A DNA stretch of 64,000 bases from Candidatus Tumulicola sp. GTDB taxonomy: Bacteria; Vulcanimicrobiota; Vulcanimicrobiia; Eremiobacterales; Eremiobacteraceae. Position 1 is the first letter of the stretch. Every line of letters begins with the position of its first letter. Below the pieces are notes generated by a model. It was not told the origin of the DNA and did no database searches. It saw only the letters and a program-made list of their open reading frames with translations. The stretch spans positions 1 through 64,000 of the forward strand of contig DATNNM010000003.1 of the NCBI GenBank assembly GCA_035601835.1, written 5' to 3'. Shown piece after piece: positions 17,253 through 26,107 of the stretch. The translations under genes and the position numbers were made by a program.

Positions 17253-17843
17253 ATGATCCTGCGCTCGGTGTTGCTCGCCGCGATGCTCCAGTTCGCGTTT
17301 TCCGCGTCCGCTCGCGCGGACGACGGGTTCGCGTCATCGTTCGCCCAAGCGGTGCGGACGTCGACGGCGGCATACCGGCTCGTCGTATGGGCGCGAGCGA
17401 ATCAGTACATGCAGTCCAGCGATTACGTCGCCGGCTTGGGAACGATGTTCATGAGCGGCGACCGCTTCGACCCGAAGGACCTCGCCCATCCGAGCATGTT
17501 GGTCTACGATGAGGCGGGGCGGCTCGTGGCATGCGGCTATCAATTCCGGCCTGGCGTTTCAACGCCGCACGATTTCGACTCCGTGCCCGCAAGCGCATGG
17601 TATCAGATCCCCTCGCACGTCCACTACAACGTGCGCGTGGACGGCCAGATGCATTTCGGTCAGGCGCCGTGGGAGAGCAGCGACGCGCCTACGTTCGAAA
17701 ACCTTCGCAAGCGCAACCTCATCCCCGCGAACGGCAGGCTCGAGAATTCGCTCGTCCATCCGGCGACTCGCGCCATTATGGTGTGGGCCTGGCTGCCCAA
17801 CGACGCCGGCCTCTTCGCCGGGGAGAACAGCCAACTGCCGTAG
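17253..17843 (+). CDS. Secreted protein of unknown function
   Basis: About 196 residues from the ATG at 17253; the longer frame upstream overlaps the esterase gene and is a shadow. The signal peptide ends FSASARADDG. The mature part contains MQSSDYVAGLGTMF, VPASAWYQIPSHVHYNVRVDG and VHPATRAIMVWAWLPNDAG, with scattered histidines. No family is recognised. It converges with the phosphoribosyltransferase gene, with 2 bp between stops. Confidence 0.65.
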   Translation: MILRSVLLAAMLQFAFSASARADDGFASSFAQAVRTSTAAYRLVVWARANQYMQSSDYVAGLGTMFMSGDRFDPKDLAHPSMLVYDEAGRLVACGYQFRPGVSTPHDFDSVPASAWYQIPSHVHYNVRVDGQMHFGQAPWESSDAPTFENLRKRNLIPANGRLENSLVHPATRAIMVWAWLPNDAGLFAGENSQLP

Positions 17844-17845
17844 GG

Positions 17846-18961
17846 CTAGAGGACTCTTTCCAAACGCGGGTTCGGGCGATATGGGCGGCCGACTTTGTGG
17901 CACGCCACGAGCTTGCCGTCGCGCTCGGTCAGCGCGATGTCGGCCGTGAAATCGTACATCCCTTGGAGCAGCGCTGAACCCACCGCATACGCGTCGACCG
18001 GGATCTTGCGTTCTTCGAACATGCGGATCTTCTCCACGGTGAACCCGCCGGACACGATGATCTTCACCCACGAATAGCCCGCTTGGTCCAGCGCGCGCCG
18101 GACGTTGAGCACCAGCTCCGGGCATACGCCGGTCGGCTTGAACGTGCCCATGCTGTGCCACAGGCTCTTGTCCACCAGCGTCTCGGACGTGTCCAAGCGC
18201 ACGCCCCACAGACGGCGCCCGAGTTTGGCCGCGACGGCCTTCGACGTCTCCACGCAGTCGTTGTCGAAGTCGACGAGCGCGATGACATTCACCGAAGGAT
18301 CGATGTACTCGGCGAACTTGGCCGTCGCCAGTACGGTGTCGCCGTCATAAGCGGCGATGAGGCCGTGCGGCACGGTGCCGACACCCTTGCTGCCCCACCA
18401 TTCCGCTTGTGCATCCGTGCTGACGCCCAGCGCGCCGCTGACATAGGCCGCATAGCCGTCGCCGGTCTGCACGAGATGGTGATCGAAGCGCGCCGGGAAG
18501 AACAGCACGTTCTTGCCGTTGGCCGCGGCGACCACGGCACTGGTATTGGTCGCCACCTTGGTGCGCCGCGTCAGCACGCCGAGATAGTCCGTCTCCAGGT
18601 GCGCGAAGAGCGCGTAATCTCCCTCGATCGTCAGCACCACCTCGTATGGGGCGATGCGATCGCCGTCGTACAGCGCGCGCACGTCGAGCTTGGACCAGCC
18701 TTCTTCCCACGAGCCGTCGGCGCGACGGCTGCCGGCGCACAGCTTCAAGATCGCGATCGCTTCATCGATGCCGCACAGCACCGCGTTCTTCTTGTTGAAG
18801 ACTTGCATCAACACGCGCGGATGGTGTTTGTCGCGCCCGAGGATCTCGCGCACCCGGTTGAAATACGTGTCGGAGTAATACCCGTCGCGCATCTTCTCGA
18901 TCGGTAGGTTGAGGATGGCCGGATCGAGGCGCTTGCCTTTGGGCGGAGCTTGCGTCGCCAT
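17846..18961 (-). CDS. pncB: Nicotinate phosphoribosyltransferase
   Basis: 371 residues. It transfers phosphoribose from PRPP to nicotinate for NAD salvage. Visible family features are the N-terminal KMRDGYYSDTYFNR, the substrate loop HLETDYLGVLTRRTKVATNT, the PRPP/phosphate-binding SGGFT near residue 310 and VDAYAVGSAL. The length fits the short form found in archaea and several bacterial phyla rather than the E. coli type. It is divergent from polX across 62 bp. Confidence 0.88.
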   Translation of the reverse strand: MATQAPPKGKRLDPAILNLPIEKMRDGYYSDTYFNRVREILGRDKHHPRVLMQVFNKKNAVLCGIDEAIAILKLCAGSRRADGSWEEGWSKLDVRALYDGDRIAPYEVVLTIEGDYALFAHLETDYLGVLTRRTKVATNTSAVVAAANGKNVLFFPARFDHHLVQTGDGYAAYVSGALGVSTDAQAEWWGSKGVGTVPHGLIAAYDGDTVLATAKFAEYIDPSVNVIALVDFDNDCVETSKAVAAKLGRRLWGVRLDTSETLVDKSLWHSMGTFKPTGVCPELVLNVRRALDQAGYSWVKIIVSGGFTVEKIRMFEERKIPVDAYAVGSALLQGMYDFTADIALTERDGKLVACHKVGRPYRPNPRLERVL

Positions 18962-19023
18962 TGTCGGCGCCGTATTTCGGGCGCTCGTACGGGGATGCCT
19001 TGCCGTTCGCAGAAGATGCCGCC

Positions 19024-20748
19024 ATGACCAACGCAGACGTTGCGGCGCGGCTGTCCGAGATCGCCGCGCTCATGGAATTTGACGGCGAGCCTTTCTTCAA
19101 GATCAAGGCATACGAGCGCGCCGCGCGCTCGCTCGACGATCTCGAAACGCCGGTCCGCGAGCTTATCAAAGCGGAGAGCCTGCAGGATTTGCCGGGCGTC
19201 GGCAAGGCTATCGCCCAAAAGATCATAGACGTCGAAGCCACCGGCACATGCAAGTACTTGGAAGAACTGCGCGCCAAATTCCCGCCGACGATCCTTGAAC
19301 TGTTACGGGTGCGCGGCGTCGGTACGAAGACCGCTGTGGCCATGTATCACGAGTTGGGCATCACCGGCGTCGAGGACCTCAAGCGCGCCGTCGAGGACGG
19401 CTCTATAGAAAAACTCCCGCGATTGGGCCCCAAGTCGATCGAGAATTTGAAGACCGCGCTCGAGCATCTCCCGGCGCGCACCAAGCGCATGCGCCTCGGC
19501 GATGCGTGGCCGATCGCGCAGGAGATCATCGCGGCGCTTGCCTCGACGGCTTTCGCCAGGAACGTGGTGGCGGCCGGGAGCCTGCGCCGCATGGAGCCGA
19601 CGGTCGGCGACCTCGACCTCATCTGCACCAGCGACGATCCTGGTGAAGCGTTGGCGTTCTTCACCAAACTGCCGCTCGTTGAGCGCGTGACCGCGCTCGG
19701 CGGCACGAAAGCCACGATTTGGGCCAAAGCGGGCATTTCGGTAGACTTGCGGGTGGTGGAGCACAAGTGCTTCGGCAATCTGCTGCAGCATTTCACCGGC
19801 AACAAAGAGCACAACATCAAGCTGCGCGAGTTCGCGCTGCGCAAGGGCTTCAGCGTCAGCGAGTACGGACTTGAAGAAACCAAGAGCGGGAAGTTGCGCA
19901 CATCCGCAGAGGAGGCGGGCGTGTACGAAATACTCGGACTTGCGTTCATCCCGCCGGAGTTGCGAACCGGATTGGACGAGATCGAACTCGCGCGAAAGGG
20001 TGCGCTGCCGGCGTTGGTCGAGCTTGCCGACATCCGGGGCGATCTGCACGACCATACCACATGGAGCGACGGAACGCGCAGCATCGAGGAGATGGCGGCA
20101 GCAGCCGCGCAGCGCAAGCGCGAGTATCTATCGATCTCCGACCATTCCGTCGGACGTGCTGTGGCGAACGGCCTCACGATCGAGAGGCTGCGCGAGCAAA
20201 TGGCGCTGGTGCGCGCCGCGAGTACCAAGCACGGAACGCGCTTGCTGTGCTCATCGGAGGTGGACATACGCGCCGACGGTTCGCTGGATTTTCCCGACGA
20301 GGTGCTTGCGGAGCTCGATATCGTCGTGGCGTCCATCCATTCGTCGTTTCGCGCTTCGAAGGAGAAACAGACCGAGCGTTTGCTGCGCGCGATCATCAAC
20401 CCGTACGTGAACATCATAGGGCACCCCACCGGCGGGCTCATCAACGAGCGCGAAGGCTACGAATTCGACGTGGACACCGTGTTCCGCACCGCCGCGCAGA
20501 CAGGCACGGCGATGGAGATCAACTCGAACCCCGCGCGTTTGGACTTGAGCGCGCCGCTCGCACGGCGCGCGAAAGAATTGGGCTGCACGCTTGCCATCGA
20601 CACCGACGCGCACCACGTGGACTCTATGGATTACATGCTGTTCGGCGTCGGCACGGCGCGCAGAGCCGGTCTTACGAAGGCCGACGTGCTGAACGCCCGG
20701 CCGCTGAACGACGTGCTGTCTTTCGTAAGACTCAAGAGAACGCGCTGA
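19024..20748 (+). CDS. polX: DNA polymerase/3'-5' exonuclease PolX with PHP domain
   Basis: 574 residues from the ATG at 19024; the extension to 18961 has no conserved content. Order of domains: helix-hairpin-helix segments (DLPGVGKAI, VRGVGTKTA), the X-family nucleotidyltransferase core with GSLRRMEPTVGDLDL (the DLD acids) around 185-200, and a C-terminal PHP phosphoesterase with DLHDHTTWSDG, SDHS, HPTGG and DTDAHH metal ligands. It acts in gap filling during base-excision repair. All PHP histidines I looked for are present, so the exonuclease should be active. Confidence 0.92.
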   Translation: MTNADVAARLSEIAALMEFDGEPFFKIKAYERAARSLDDLETPVRELIKAESLQDLPGVGKAIAQKIIDVEATGTCKYLEELRAKFPPTILELLRVRGVGTKTAVAMYHELGITGVEDLKRAVEDGSIEKLPRLGPKSIENLKTALEHLPARTKRMRLGDAWPIAQEIIAALASTAFARNVVAAGSLRRMEPTVGDLDLICTSDDPGEALAFFTKLPLVERVTALGGTKATIWAKAGISVDLRVVEHKCFGNLLQHFTGNKEHNIKLREFALRKGFSVSEYGLEETKSGKLRTSAEEAGVYEILGLAFIPPELRTGLDEIELARKGALPALVELADIRGDLHDHTTWSDGTRSIEEMAAAAAQRKREYLSISDHSVGRAVANGLTIERLREQMALVRAASTKHGTRLLCSSEVDIRADGSLDFPDEVLAELDIVVASIHSSFRASKEKQTERLLRAIINPYVNIIGHPTGGLINEREGYEFDVDTVFRTAAQTGTAMEINSNPARLDLSAPLARRAKELGCTLAIDTDAHHVDSMDYMLFGVGTARRAGLTKADVLNARPLNDVLSFVRLKRTR

Positions 20749-20749
20749 C

Positions 20750-21550
20750 TTAGTCGCGCAGACGGGCCAAGAGTTGCGAGGGGGCGTCGAATTGCGGGTT
20801 CTCGTACGGCCCCTGAAAGTAGCCGTGCCAATCGCTGCCGCACGAGTAGAGCTTGGCTCGCGCCGTCGCCAACGCACGTAGTTCGGCTCGAGTATCCGCA
20901 TCGTAGCGAAGATACAGCGCTTCGAGTCCATCGAGATCGTCAAGCCAGCGCTGCGCGAGCCCTTCTTCTGCAAGTTCGGCAGGATGGGCGAGCAGCGCCA
21001 CGCCGCCGGCGGCGCGTACGATCGCGCCCGCTTGCGCCGGCGACGGAAGTTTCGCGTACGCCTCCGGCGGCAAGGCAGCGAAGAACGCGCGGAACGCCGC
21101 GTGACACTTCACGCCATCGCCGTCGGCAAAGCCTCGCCGGCACAGGCGCTCGATGAGCACCGGCAAACGAACGGGATGATCGTTGAAGTCGAGCTCCCAC
21201 GACACCGCTACGCCGCTCTTGGTCAGTGTTTCTATCCAGCGTCGCTGGTTTTGGTCCCATACCCCGCGCGCGTTGGCGTTGGCGAAGGTGAGCTCTTCAT
21301 CGCTGCTGCGCACGCCTAGTCCCAGCACGTGCACCACCCTGCCGCCGCCATAGGTGGTCAGCTCGATGCCGCCGATGAAACGAACGCCGCGAGCCTGCGC
21401 GCGAGCGTTCGCCTCGTCGAAGCCGTCGGTCGTATCGTGATCGGTGAGCGCGGCGATCGTGATGCCTGCGTCTGCGACGGTGTCGATCAGGGCCGAAGGG
21501 CTCAGTTCGCCGTCGCTGCAGTGGCTATGGAGATGAAGATCGCACCACAC
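20750..21550 (-). CDS. PHP-domain phosphoesterase (RNase AM/YciV-like)
   Basis: 266 residues. PHP motifs: CDLHLHSHCSDG at the N-terminus, LTDHDTTDG, the acidic IELTTY, LLAHPAELA, and the C-terminal GSDWHG. These bind the metal cluster that hydrolyses phosphodiester or phosphate monoester bonds. Homologues include RNase AM and 3',5'-nucleotide phosphatases; which applies here is not decidable. It converges with polX with 1 bp between stops. Confidence 0.85.
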   Translation of the reverse strand: MWCDLHLHSHCSDGELSPSALIDTVADAGITIAALTDHDTTDGFDEANARAQARGVRFIGGIELTTYGGGRVVHVLGLGVRSSDEELTFANANARGVWDQNQRRWIETLTKSGVAVSWELDFNDHPVRLPVLIERLCRRGFADGDGVKCHAAFRAFFAALPPEAYAKLPSPAQAGAIVRAAGGVALLAHPAELAEEGLAQRWLDDLDGLEALYLRYDADTRAELRALATARAKLYSCGSDWHGYFQGPYENPQFDAPSQLLARLRD

Positions 21551-21578
21551 GAGTCGGGTGGCATTCTGATGTGAAGAC

Positions 21579-21631
21579 GGCGCGACCTTCGGTCGCGCCG
21601 GTCATATCCGGGGCTAAAGCCCCGGCACTAC
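21579..21631 (-). repeat. Composite REP: GTAG-headed palindrome plus second hairpin
   Basis: Minus strand GTAGTG then CCGGGGC-TTTA-GCCCCGG (21608-21631), identical in stem to the element at 7450-7473. Eight bases further on lies a perfect 9-bp stem GGCGCGACC/GGTCGCGCC with a 3-base loop (21579-21599). Together they fill the gap between uppS and the phosphoesterase gene. Neither hairpin is followed by a U-run. Confidence 0.7.
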
Positions 21632-21647
21632 ATTTCGCTACTAAGGG

Positions 21648-22388
21648 TTAGGAGCCGAAACGGCGCTGACGGCTTTGATATGCCGCAAGCGCGAGCACGA
21701 ACTGCGCGCGCGTGAATTCCGGCCAGCAGACGTCGGTGACGAACAACTCGGTGTAGGCCATCTGGTAGAGCAAGAAGTTCGAAAGCCGGAACTCGCCGCC
21801 GGGCCGGATGAGCAGGTCGGGGTCGGGTATGCCCGACGTGTAGAGATACGAATCGAGCGTGTCGTCGCCGATCGCTTCCGGCGCCAGCACGCCGCTGCGC
21901 ACATCCTCGGCGAGCGCGCGAGCGGCGTCGCGCAGCTCGGCGCGCGCGCTGTAATTCACCGCGAGATAGAGCGTCGTGCCCGTGTTCGCCGCCGTTCCTT
22001 CGATCAGATCCGCCAGCGCTCGGCGCGGGGCAGGCGGGAGTTCCTCCCAACGGCCGATGACGCGAACGCGGACGTTCTCGCGGCGCAGGCCGTCGAGTTC
22101 GCGGCGCGCGAACACGCAGCAAAGATCGAAGAGCGCGGAGACTTCGGCCCAGCTTCGCTTCCAGTTCTCTTCCGAGAAACCGTACACGGTCAGCACGGGG
22201 ATCCCGAACTCCGAGCAAGCTCGGACGGCTTCGCGCAGGCTCGCGATGCCGCGCCGATGGCCCTCGATCGCCGGCAAGCCGTTCTCTCGCGCCCAGCGCC
22301 TGTTGCCGTCCATGATGATGGCGACGTGTTTGGGCAAGGCTTCTTCGAGCAGCGCCGGCGCGTCGGGGTTGACTTTTTGCAAAAGCAT
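21648..22388 (-). CDS. uppS: Isoprenyl transferase (undecaprenyl diphosphate synthase)
   Basis: 246 residues. cis-Prenyltransferase motifs: HVAIIMDGNRRWA with the catalytic Asp and the diphosphate-binding loop, GHRRG, YGFSEENWKR, the NYSARAEL region, and the C-terminal DLLIRPGGEFRLSNFLLYQ. It makes the lipid carrier for peptidoglycan and other envelope polymers from farnesyl diphosphate and IPP. It lies 18 bp after a regulator gene, with no obvious functional link. Confidence 0.93.
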   Translation of the reverse strand: MLLQKVNPDAPALLEEALPKHVAIIMDGNRRWARENGLPAIEGHRRGIASLREAVRACSEFGIPVLTVYGFSEENWKRSWAEVSALFDLCCVFARRELDGLRRENVRVRVIGRWEELPPAPRRALADLIEGTAANTGTTLYLAVNYSARAELRDAARALAEDVRSGVLAPEAIGDDTLDSYLYTSGIPDPDLLIRPGGEFRLSNFLLYQMAYTELFVTDVCWPEFTRAQFVLALAAYQSRQRRFGS

Positions 22389-22406
22389 GTGGTTGCCAGC
22401 GCCTTC

Positions 22407-22832
22407 CTATGTCGTCGCCAGACGCGGCAGCCGGCGCGCGTGCGCGCCCAAGCCCGCGCCGGCCTGCGAGTGCACGTCGCGAATCACGCCCTCGAGTTCG
22501 TCGATGTAACCGAGGAAGCGCGTGCGCCCGGCGTGCGTGATGCGGCACACGGTCGTAGGCCGACCGTTTCCGGTCTCCTTCGAGACCGCTACGATGTCCA
22601 TCTCGGCAAGTGCCGCGAGATGCCGAGCGAGATTGCCGTCCGTGAGGCCGCATGCCTCCTGCAGTTCGGTGAAACTCATGCCTTCGGGATGTGCGATCAA
22701 GCACGTGCACACCGCAAGCCGCCCGCGCTCGTGGAAGATGCGCTGCAACCCGGCGTAGGCGTATGGCGCCTCGCGCGTCGCGCTCTTCGGCGGCTTTTTC
22801 CCGATTTGATTGTGCGCCCGCTTCGGGCTCAT
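22407..22832 (-). CDS. Winged-helix transcriptional regulator (HTH_34-like)
   Basis: 141 residues from the ATG at 22832, which is preceded by a strong GGAGG with 7-base spacing; the frame to 22868 has no such site. The helix-turn-helix is around FTELQEACGLTDGNLARHLA and is followed by a wing with GNGRPTTVCRITHAGR. A C-terminal helix probably dimerises. The ATG overlaps the stop of the upstream membrane-protein gene (ATGA), so the pair is a coupled unit, a common wHTH plus membrane partner layout. Confidence 0.8.
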   Translation of the reverse strand: MSPKRAHNQIGKKPPKSATREAPYAYAGLQRIFHERGRLAVCTCLIAHPEGMSFTELQEACGLTDGNLARHLAALAEMDIVAVSKETGNGRPTTVCRITHAGRTRFLGYIDELEGVIRDVHSQAGAGLGAHARRLPRLATT

Positions 22833-23443
22833 GTTGATTCCTCCAACCCTTCTCTTGCGACGAGCCATCCGATGGCGAACTGACCGAGGCTAAATCCGGC
22901 GGGCATCACCCACCAGCGAAGCGGTAGCGACGCGCTCGGCACGAGAAGCAAGAATGCACCGATGATCCCGAACGCTGCAGCGATCGGCATGACCGCTTTG
23001 GGCACCATGTTGCGCGACGCGTACAGACCGAGTCCGTAGCACGCGTACCAAACACCCGGCAGCAGCGACGGCACCCCGTGCAGTGCCACTGCCAGACTCA
23101 GCACGGCGCCAAGGCCGATCGCCGGCAAAATCGTGATGCTCACCGTCCTGGTCTGTGCGCGCGCGGTGCGCCCCGACTTGCGCGCGTAGCGGAGCGCTAG
23201 ACTTCCGTAGTAGATGATCAAGGCCAAGGCGAGGCAAGACATCCAGATGACGAGATAGAGCTTGACGTCCGCGTCCGTGCGCGGCGCGGGCACGAGCAGC
23301 GCTTGCACGATTCCGCCGGCGATCGCAAAGGCGCCGCTGGCCGCGGCAACGCGACTCGAATAGCCGCGAAAACGCTGAACGCTGGCTAGCCGGTCGCGGA
23401 CCTCCTCAAGATCGGCGAGCGCGCGTTCGACCTCAACCCGCAT
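22829..23443 (-). CDS. Multi-pass membrane protein coupled to a wHTH regulator
   Basis: 204 residues with an N-terminal helix (VEVERALADLEEVRDRLAS) and about five or six hydrophobic segments, including YLVIWMSCLALALIIYYGSLAL and a positively charged loop RYARKSGRTARAQTRT. No catalytic motif is visible. By its coupling to the regulator gene it may sense or transmit an envelope signal, but that is only inferred. Confidence 0.7.
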   Translation of the reverse strand: MRVEVERALADLEEVRDRLASVQRFRGYSSRVAAASGAFAIAGGIVQALLVPAPRTDADVKLYLVIWMSCLALALIIYYGSLALRYARKSGRTARAQTRTVSITILPAIGLGAVLSLAVALHGVPSLLPGVWYACYGLGLYASRNMVPKAVMPIAAAFGIIGAFLLLVPSASLPLRWWVMPAGFSLGQFAIGWLVAREGLEEST

Positions 23444-23466
23444 ATCCTATACTTTGTACCACAAAG

Positions 23467-24582
23467 TTAGTGGGAATGCAAGGAAGGAGCCCGCTTCGCC
23501 CACCAGAGCAGACCCAGCACGCCGGCGCCGAATACGACGTTGAGCGCGGTCGTGTAGTCCAATCCGATGCGCTCGACGTCGACGAGCAGGTTGCCGCCGG
23601 GGCGCGGTATCGCGTGCAGGCCTGAGAACGCCACCTCGACGATCAGCCCGGCGCAGACCATCGAGAGGTAGAACACGCCTGCCATCGAGAGCGCGAGTTT
23701 CCAGCCGTAGTACTTCCTATAGATGTCGAGCAGCGGCAGCACGATCAGATCGGCGTAGAGGAACGAGACGACGCCGCCGAACGAGCTGCCGCCCTGCCAC
23801 AGCACGGCCGCCAGCGGCACGTTGCCGATCGAACAGACGAAACTCGCAACCGCGATGAGAGGCCCGACGAGCGCGTTTTCGATGAGCCTCACCGGCTCGG
23901 CGGCGTTCACCACGAATACGTGCTGCCAAACGGTCGCCGGCACTGCGACCGCAAGAAAGCCGGCGATGACGAACCCGAGAATGAGATCGGGTTGCAGCAT
24001 CGACCAATCCATTTGGAAATAGTGCGCGACGTAGCGCCAGCCTTCGGGCGAGCGCAGTTTGTCGAACAGCGTCCGGCCGGGTGCGAGCATGTCTCCGTGC
24101 TCGTGCTCATTCGCTTCTTCCGCCGCCTCGGCGTGGCGCCGGCCCTCCTCGACGAGCCGCGCGGGCAACAACAGTTTCGCCAGGATCACGAACACCGCGA
24201 TGAGCACAAAGCCGCCGAGCCATTCCGCGATGACGAAGGGCCAGCCCATCAGTCGCCACAGCACAAGGCCCAACTCGATCACGAGATTGGTCGATGCGAA
24301 CATGAAGACCATGGCCGTGGTGAAGTCCGCCCCACGCTTGAACAGCGATTTCGCGGTGGCCGCGGCGGCGTAGCTGCACGAGGAACTCGCCGCGCCTAGG
24401 CCGGTGGCAAGCGCGAGTTCCGGAAGGCCGGCGCGTCCCAAGGCTTTGCTCAAGCCGCCCTTGGGGACGTATGCCTGGATCATCGCCGAAGCGAGGAAGC
24501 CCAGCATCAGCGACCACAGCACGACCCAGAACATGGCGAACGACGCGAGCAGCCAGTGCCATAGGAACAATAGGAGCGACAT
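23467..24582 (-). CDS. Permease of the ArsP_1/YraQ (DUF318) family
   Basis: 371 residues with about nine membrane segments. The family hallmark ATGLGAASSSCSYAAAA lies near residue 60, and a second half has FVCSIGNVPLAAVLWQGGSSFGG. A hydrophilic, histidine- and glutamate-rich loop (EEANEHEHGD) lies between the halves. Family members export trivalent organoarsenicals or other metals and metalloids. It is divergent from csoR, and both upstream regions carry GC-box repeats like CsoR operators, so metal-responsive efflux is the best guess. The exact metal is unknown. Confidence 0.8.
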   Translation of the reverse strand: MSLLLFLWHWLLASFAMFWVVLWSLMLGFLASAMIQAYVPKGGLSKALGRAGLPELALATGLGAASSSCSYAAAATAKSLFKRGADFTTAMVFMFASTNLVIELGLVLWRLMGWPFVIAEWLGGFVLIAVFVILAKLLLPARLVEEGRRHAEAAEEANEHEHGDMLAPGRTLFDKLRSPEGWRYVAHYFQMDWSMLQPDLILGFVIAGFLAVAVPATVWQHVFVVNAAEPVRLIENALVGPLIAVASFVCSIGNVPLAAVLWQGGSSFGGVVSFLYADLIVLPLLDIYRKYYGWKLALSMAGVFYLSMVCAGLIVEVAFSGLHAIPRPGGNLLVDVERIGLDYTTALNVVFGAGVLGLLWWAKRAPSLHSH

Positions 24583-24593
24583 TAGGCTAACCT

Positions 24594-24612
24594 GATACCC
24601 CCCACCCGTATA
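24594..24612. promoter_or_regulatory. Putative CsoR-type operator upstream of the permease gene
   Basis: The sequence GATACCCCCC followed by ACCCGTATA resembles the AT-flanked G/C tract operators (ATACCCCCnnGGGTAT-like) bound by CsoR. It starts 12 bp upstream of the permease ATG, where bound repressor would block transcription. Confidence 0.5.
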
Positions 24613-24689
24613 TTAGCGCTGGCCATCTGCACGGTCAAGTGCTCTTGCCAATTCAGATATGATGCAAGTATGATGAGGCTGGTTCGAAA

Positions 24690-24702
24690 GGGGGTACCCC
24701 CC
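24690..24702. promoter_or_regulatory. Putative CsoR operator upstream of csoR
   Basis: A near-perfect palindrome GGGGGTACCCCCC centred about 30 bp before the csoR start. The G-tract/TA/C-tract plan is typical of CsoR/RcnR operators and suggests autoregulation. Confidence 0.55.
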
Positions 24703-24727
24703 TTGCCTAGCTGGAGATCAGCCTCGC

Positions 24728-25012
24728 ATGCGCCATTCGTACTACAAGGACAAAGCCAACATCATCGCGCGGCTGCGCAAAGTCGAGGGTCAAGTGCGCG
24801 GCCTTGCTCGCATGGTCGAAGAGGACAGCTACTGCATCGACATCATCACGCAATTGGCCTCGGCCCGTTCGGCATTGGAAAGCTTGGGCCTATTGCTGCT
24901 GCAAGACCACATCGAGGGCTGCGTTCGCGACACGCTGAAAGGTGACGATAAGGCAGCCTCGGACAAAGTGCAGGAGCTCATCGCAACCGTGAACCGTTTT
25001 GTCAAGACCTAA
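24728..25012 (+). CDS. csoR: CsoR/RcnR-family metal-sensing repressor
   Basis: 94 residues, all alpha-helical. It has the family core ARLRKVEGQVRGLARMV, then YCIDIITQLASARSAL and LLQDHIEGCV. The Cys-His-Cys set (Cys36, His61, Cys65 by my count) is the Cu(I) ligand triad of CsoR rather than the RcnR nickel set. It should repress its own gene and the divergent permease until the metal binds. The length and motifs are complete. Confidence 0.88.
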   Translation: MRHSYYKDKANIIARLRKVEGQVRGLARMVEEDSYCIDIITQLASARSALESLGLLLLQDHIEGCVRDTLKGDDKAASDKVQELIATVNRFVKT

Positions 25013-25032
25013 GCTTGCATAGGAGCACGAGA

Positions 25033-25992
25033 GTGGAGATCGGATCGATCATCATCTACCGCAGCGGGAAGTTCGTCAAGTACGAGGACGCGAAAGTGGG
25101 CATGCTCACGCACGGCCTCAACTACGGCACCGGCTGCTTTGAAGGCATCCGCGGCTACTGGAACGAGGCGCACGGCCAATTGTACTTCTTCCGTTTGGCC
25201 GAGCACTACGAACGCCTGACGGCCTCCGCCAAGCTCTTGATGATCGATCTCAAAGACTCGGTCGAGGACATGTGCGCCCACACCACCGAGCTCGTGCGGC
25301 GCAACGGATTCCGCGTCAACGTGTACGTTCGGCCGCTCGCGTTCAAGAGCGCCGAAGAGGTCGGCGTGCGCCTGCACAACGTGCCCGACGATTTTTCGAT
25401 CACGGCCGTGCCCAGCAAGGCGTATTTCGACCCCAACGCGGGTCTGCGAGCGTGCATCTCTTCGTGGCGGCGCGTGGACGACAACGTCGCGCCGGCCCGC
25501 GCCAAGCTCACCGGCATCTACGTCAATTCGGCGCTGGCCAAGAGCGAGGCGATCAAGAACGGCTTCGACGAGGCCATCATGTTGAACAGCGAAGGCCATG
25601 TCGCGGAGGGCAGCGCCCAGAATATCTTCATCGTGCGCGACGGCGTGGTGATCACCCCGCCCGTGTCGGACGGCATCCTCGAGGGCATCACGCGCCGCTC
25701 TCTGCTCGAGGTGTGCCGGACGGAACTCCACCTCCCGACGGCCGAACGCAGCATTGGTCGAAGCGAGCTCTACGTCGCTGATGAGGTCTTTCTGGCCGGC
25801 ACCGCGGTCGAGGTCACGGGCGTCATCGAAGTCGACCACCGCCCCGTGGGTGAGGGCAAAATCGGCCCGATAACCGCCGCCCTGGGCGGCCTATACCGCT
25901 CGATCACCCTTGGCGAGGTGTCGCGCTTCCGGCACTGGCTGACGCCTTCGTATCCGGTTGCGGCGCGCAAGCTTGGAGCGGCCGCTTCCTAG
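25033..25992 (+). CDS. ilvE: Branched-chain amino acid aminotransferase (class IV)
   Basis: 319 residues from the GTG at 25033, which has AGGAG 7 bases upstream; an earlier TTG at 25015 has none. PLP fold-type IV motifs: HGLNYGTGCFEGIRGYW, YVNSALAKSEAIKNGFDEAI with the PLP Lys, EGSAQNIF and GILEGITRRS. It makes the last step of Leu, Ile and Val synthesis, or the first of their degradation. It follows csoR by 20 bp but is not obviously linked to metal control. Confidence 0.9.
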   Translation: MEIGSIIIYRSGKFVKYEDAKVGMLTHGLNYGTGCFEGIRGYWNEAHGQLYFFRLAEHYERLTASAKLLMIDLKDSVEDMCAHTTELVRRNGFRVNVYVRPLAFKSAEEVGVRLHNVPDDFSITAVPSKAYFDPNAGLRACISSWRRVDDNVAPARAKLTGIYVNSALAKSEAIKNGFDEAIMLNSEGHVAEGSAQNIFIVRDGVVITPPVSDGILEGITRRSLLEVCRTELHLPTAERSIGRSELYVADEVFLAGTAVEVTGVIEVDHRPVGEGKIGPITAALGGLYRSITLGEVSRFRHWLTPSYPVAARKLGAAAS

Positions 25993-26107
25993 GCGCTTTT
26001 CCGGCCCGTAGAAACTCTGTCCCGTTGCTGCATTAGAAGAGGCTGAGTTCCCGGTTCGGATGAGCCCGGCCGGTAACAATGTGCTCTGGGTCACAGTCCT
26101 ATCTTTT

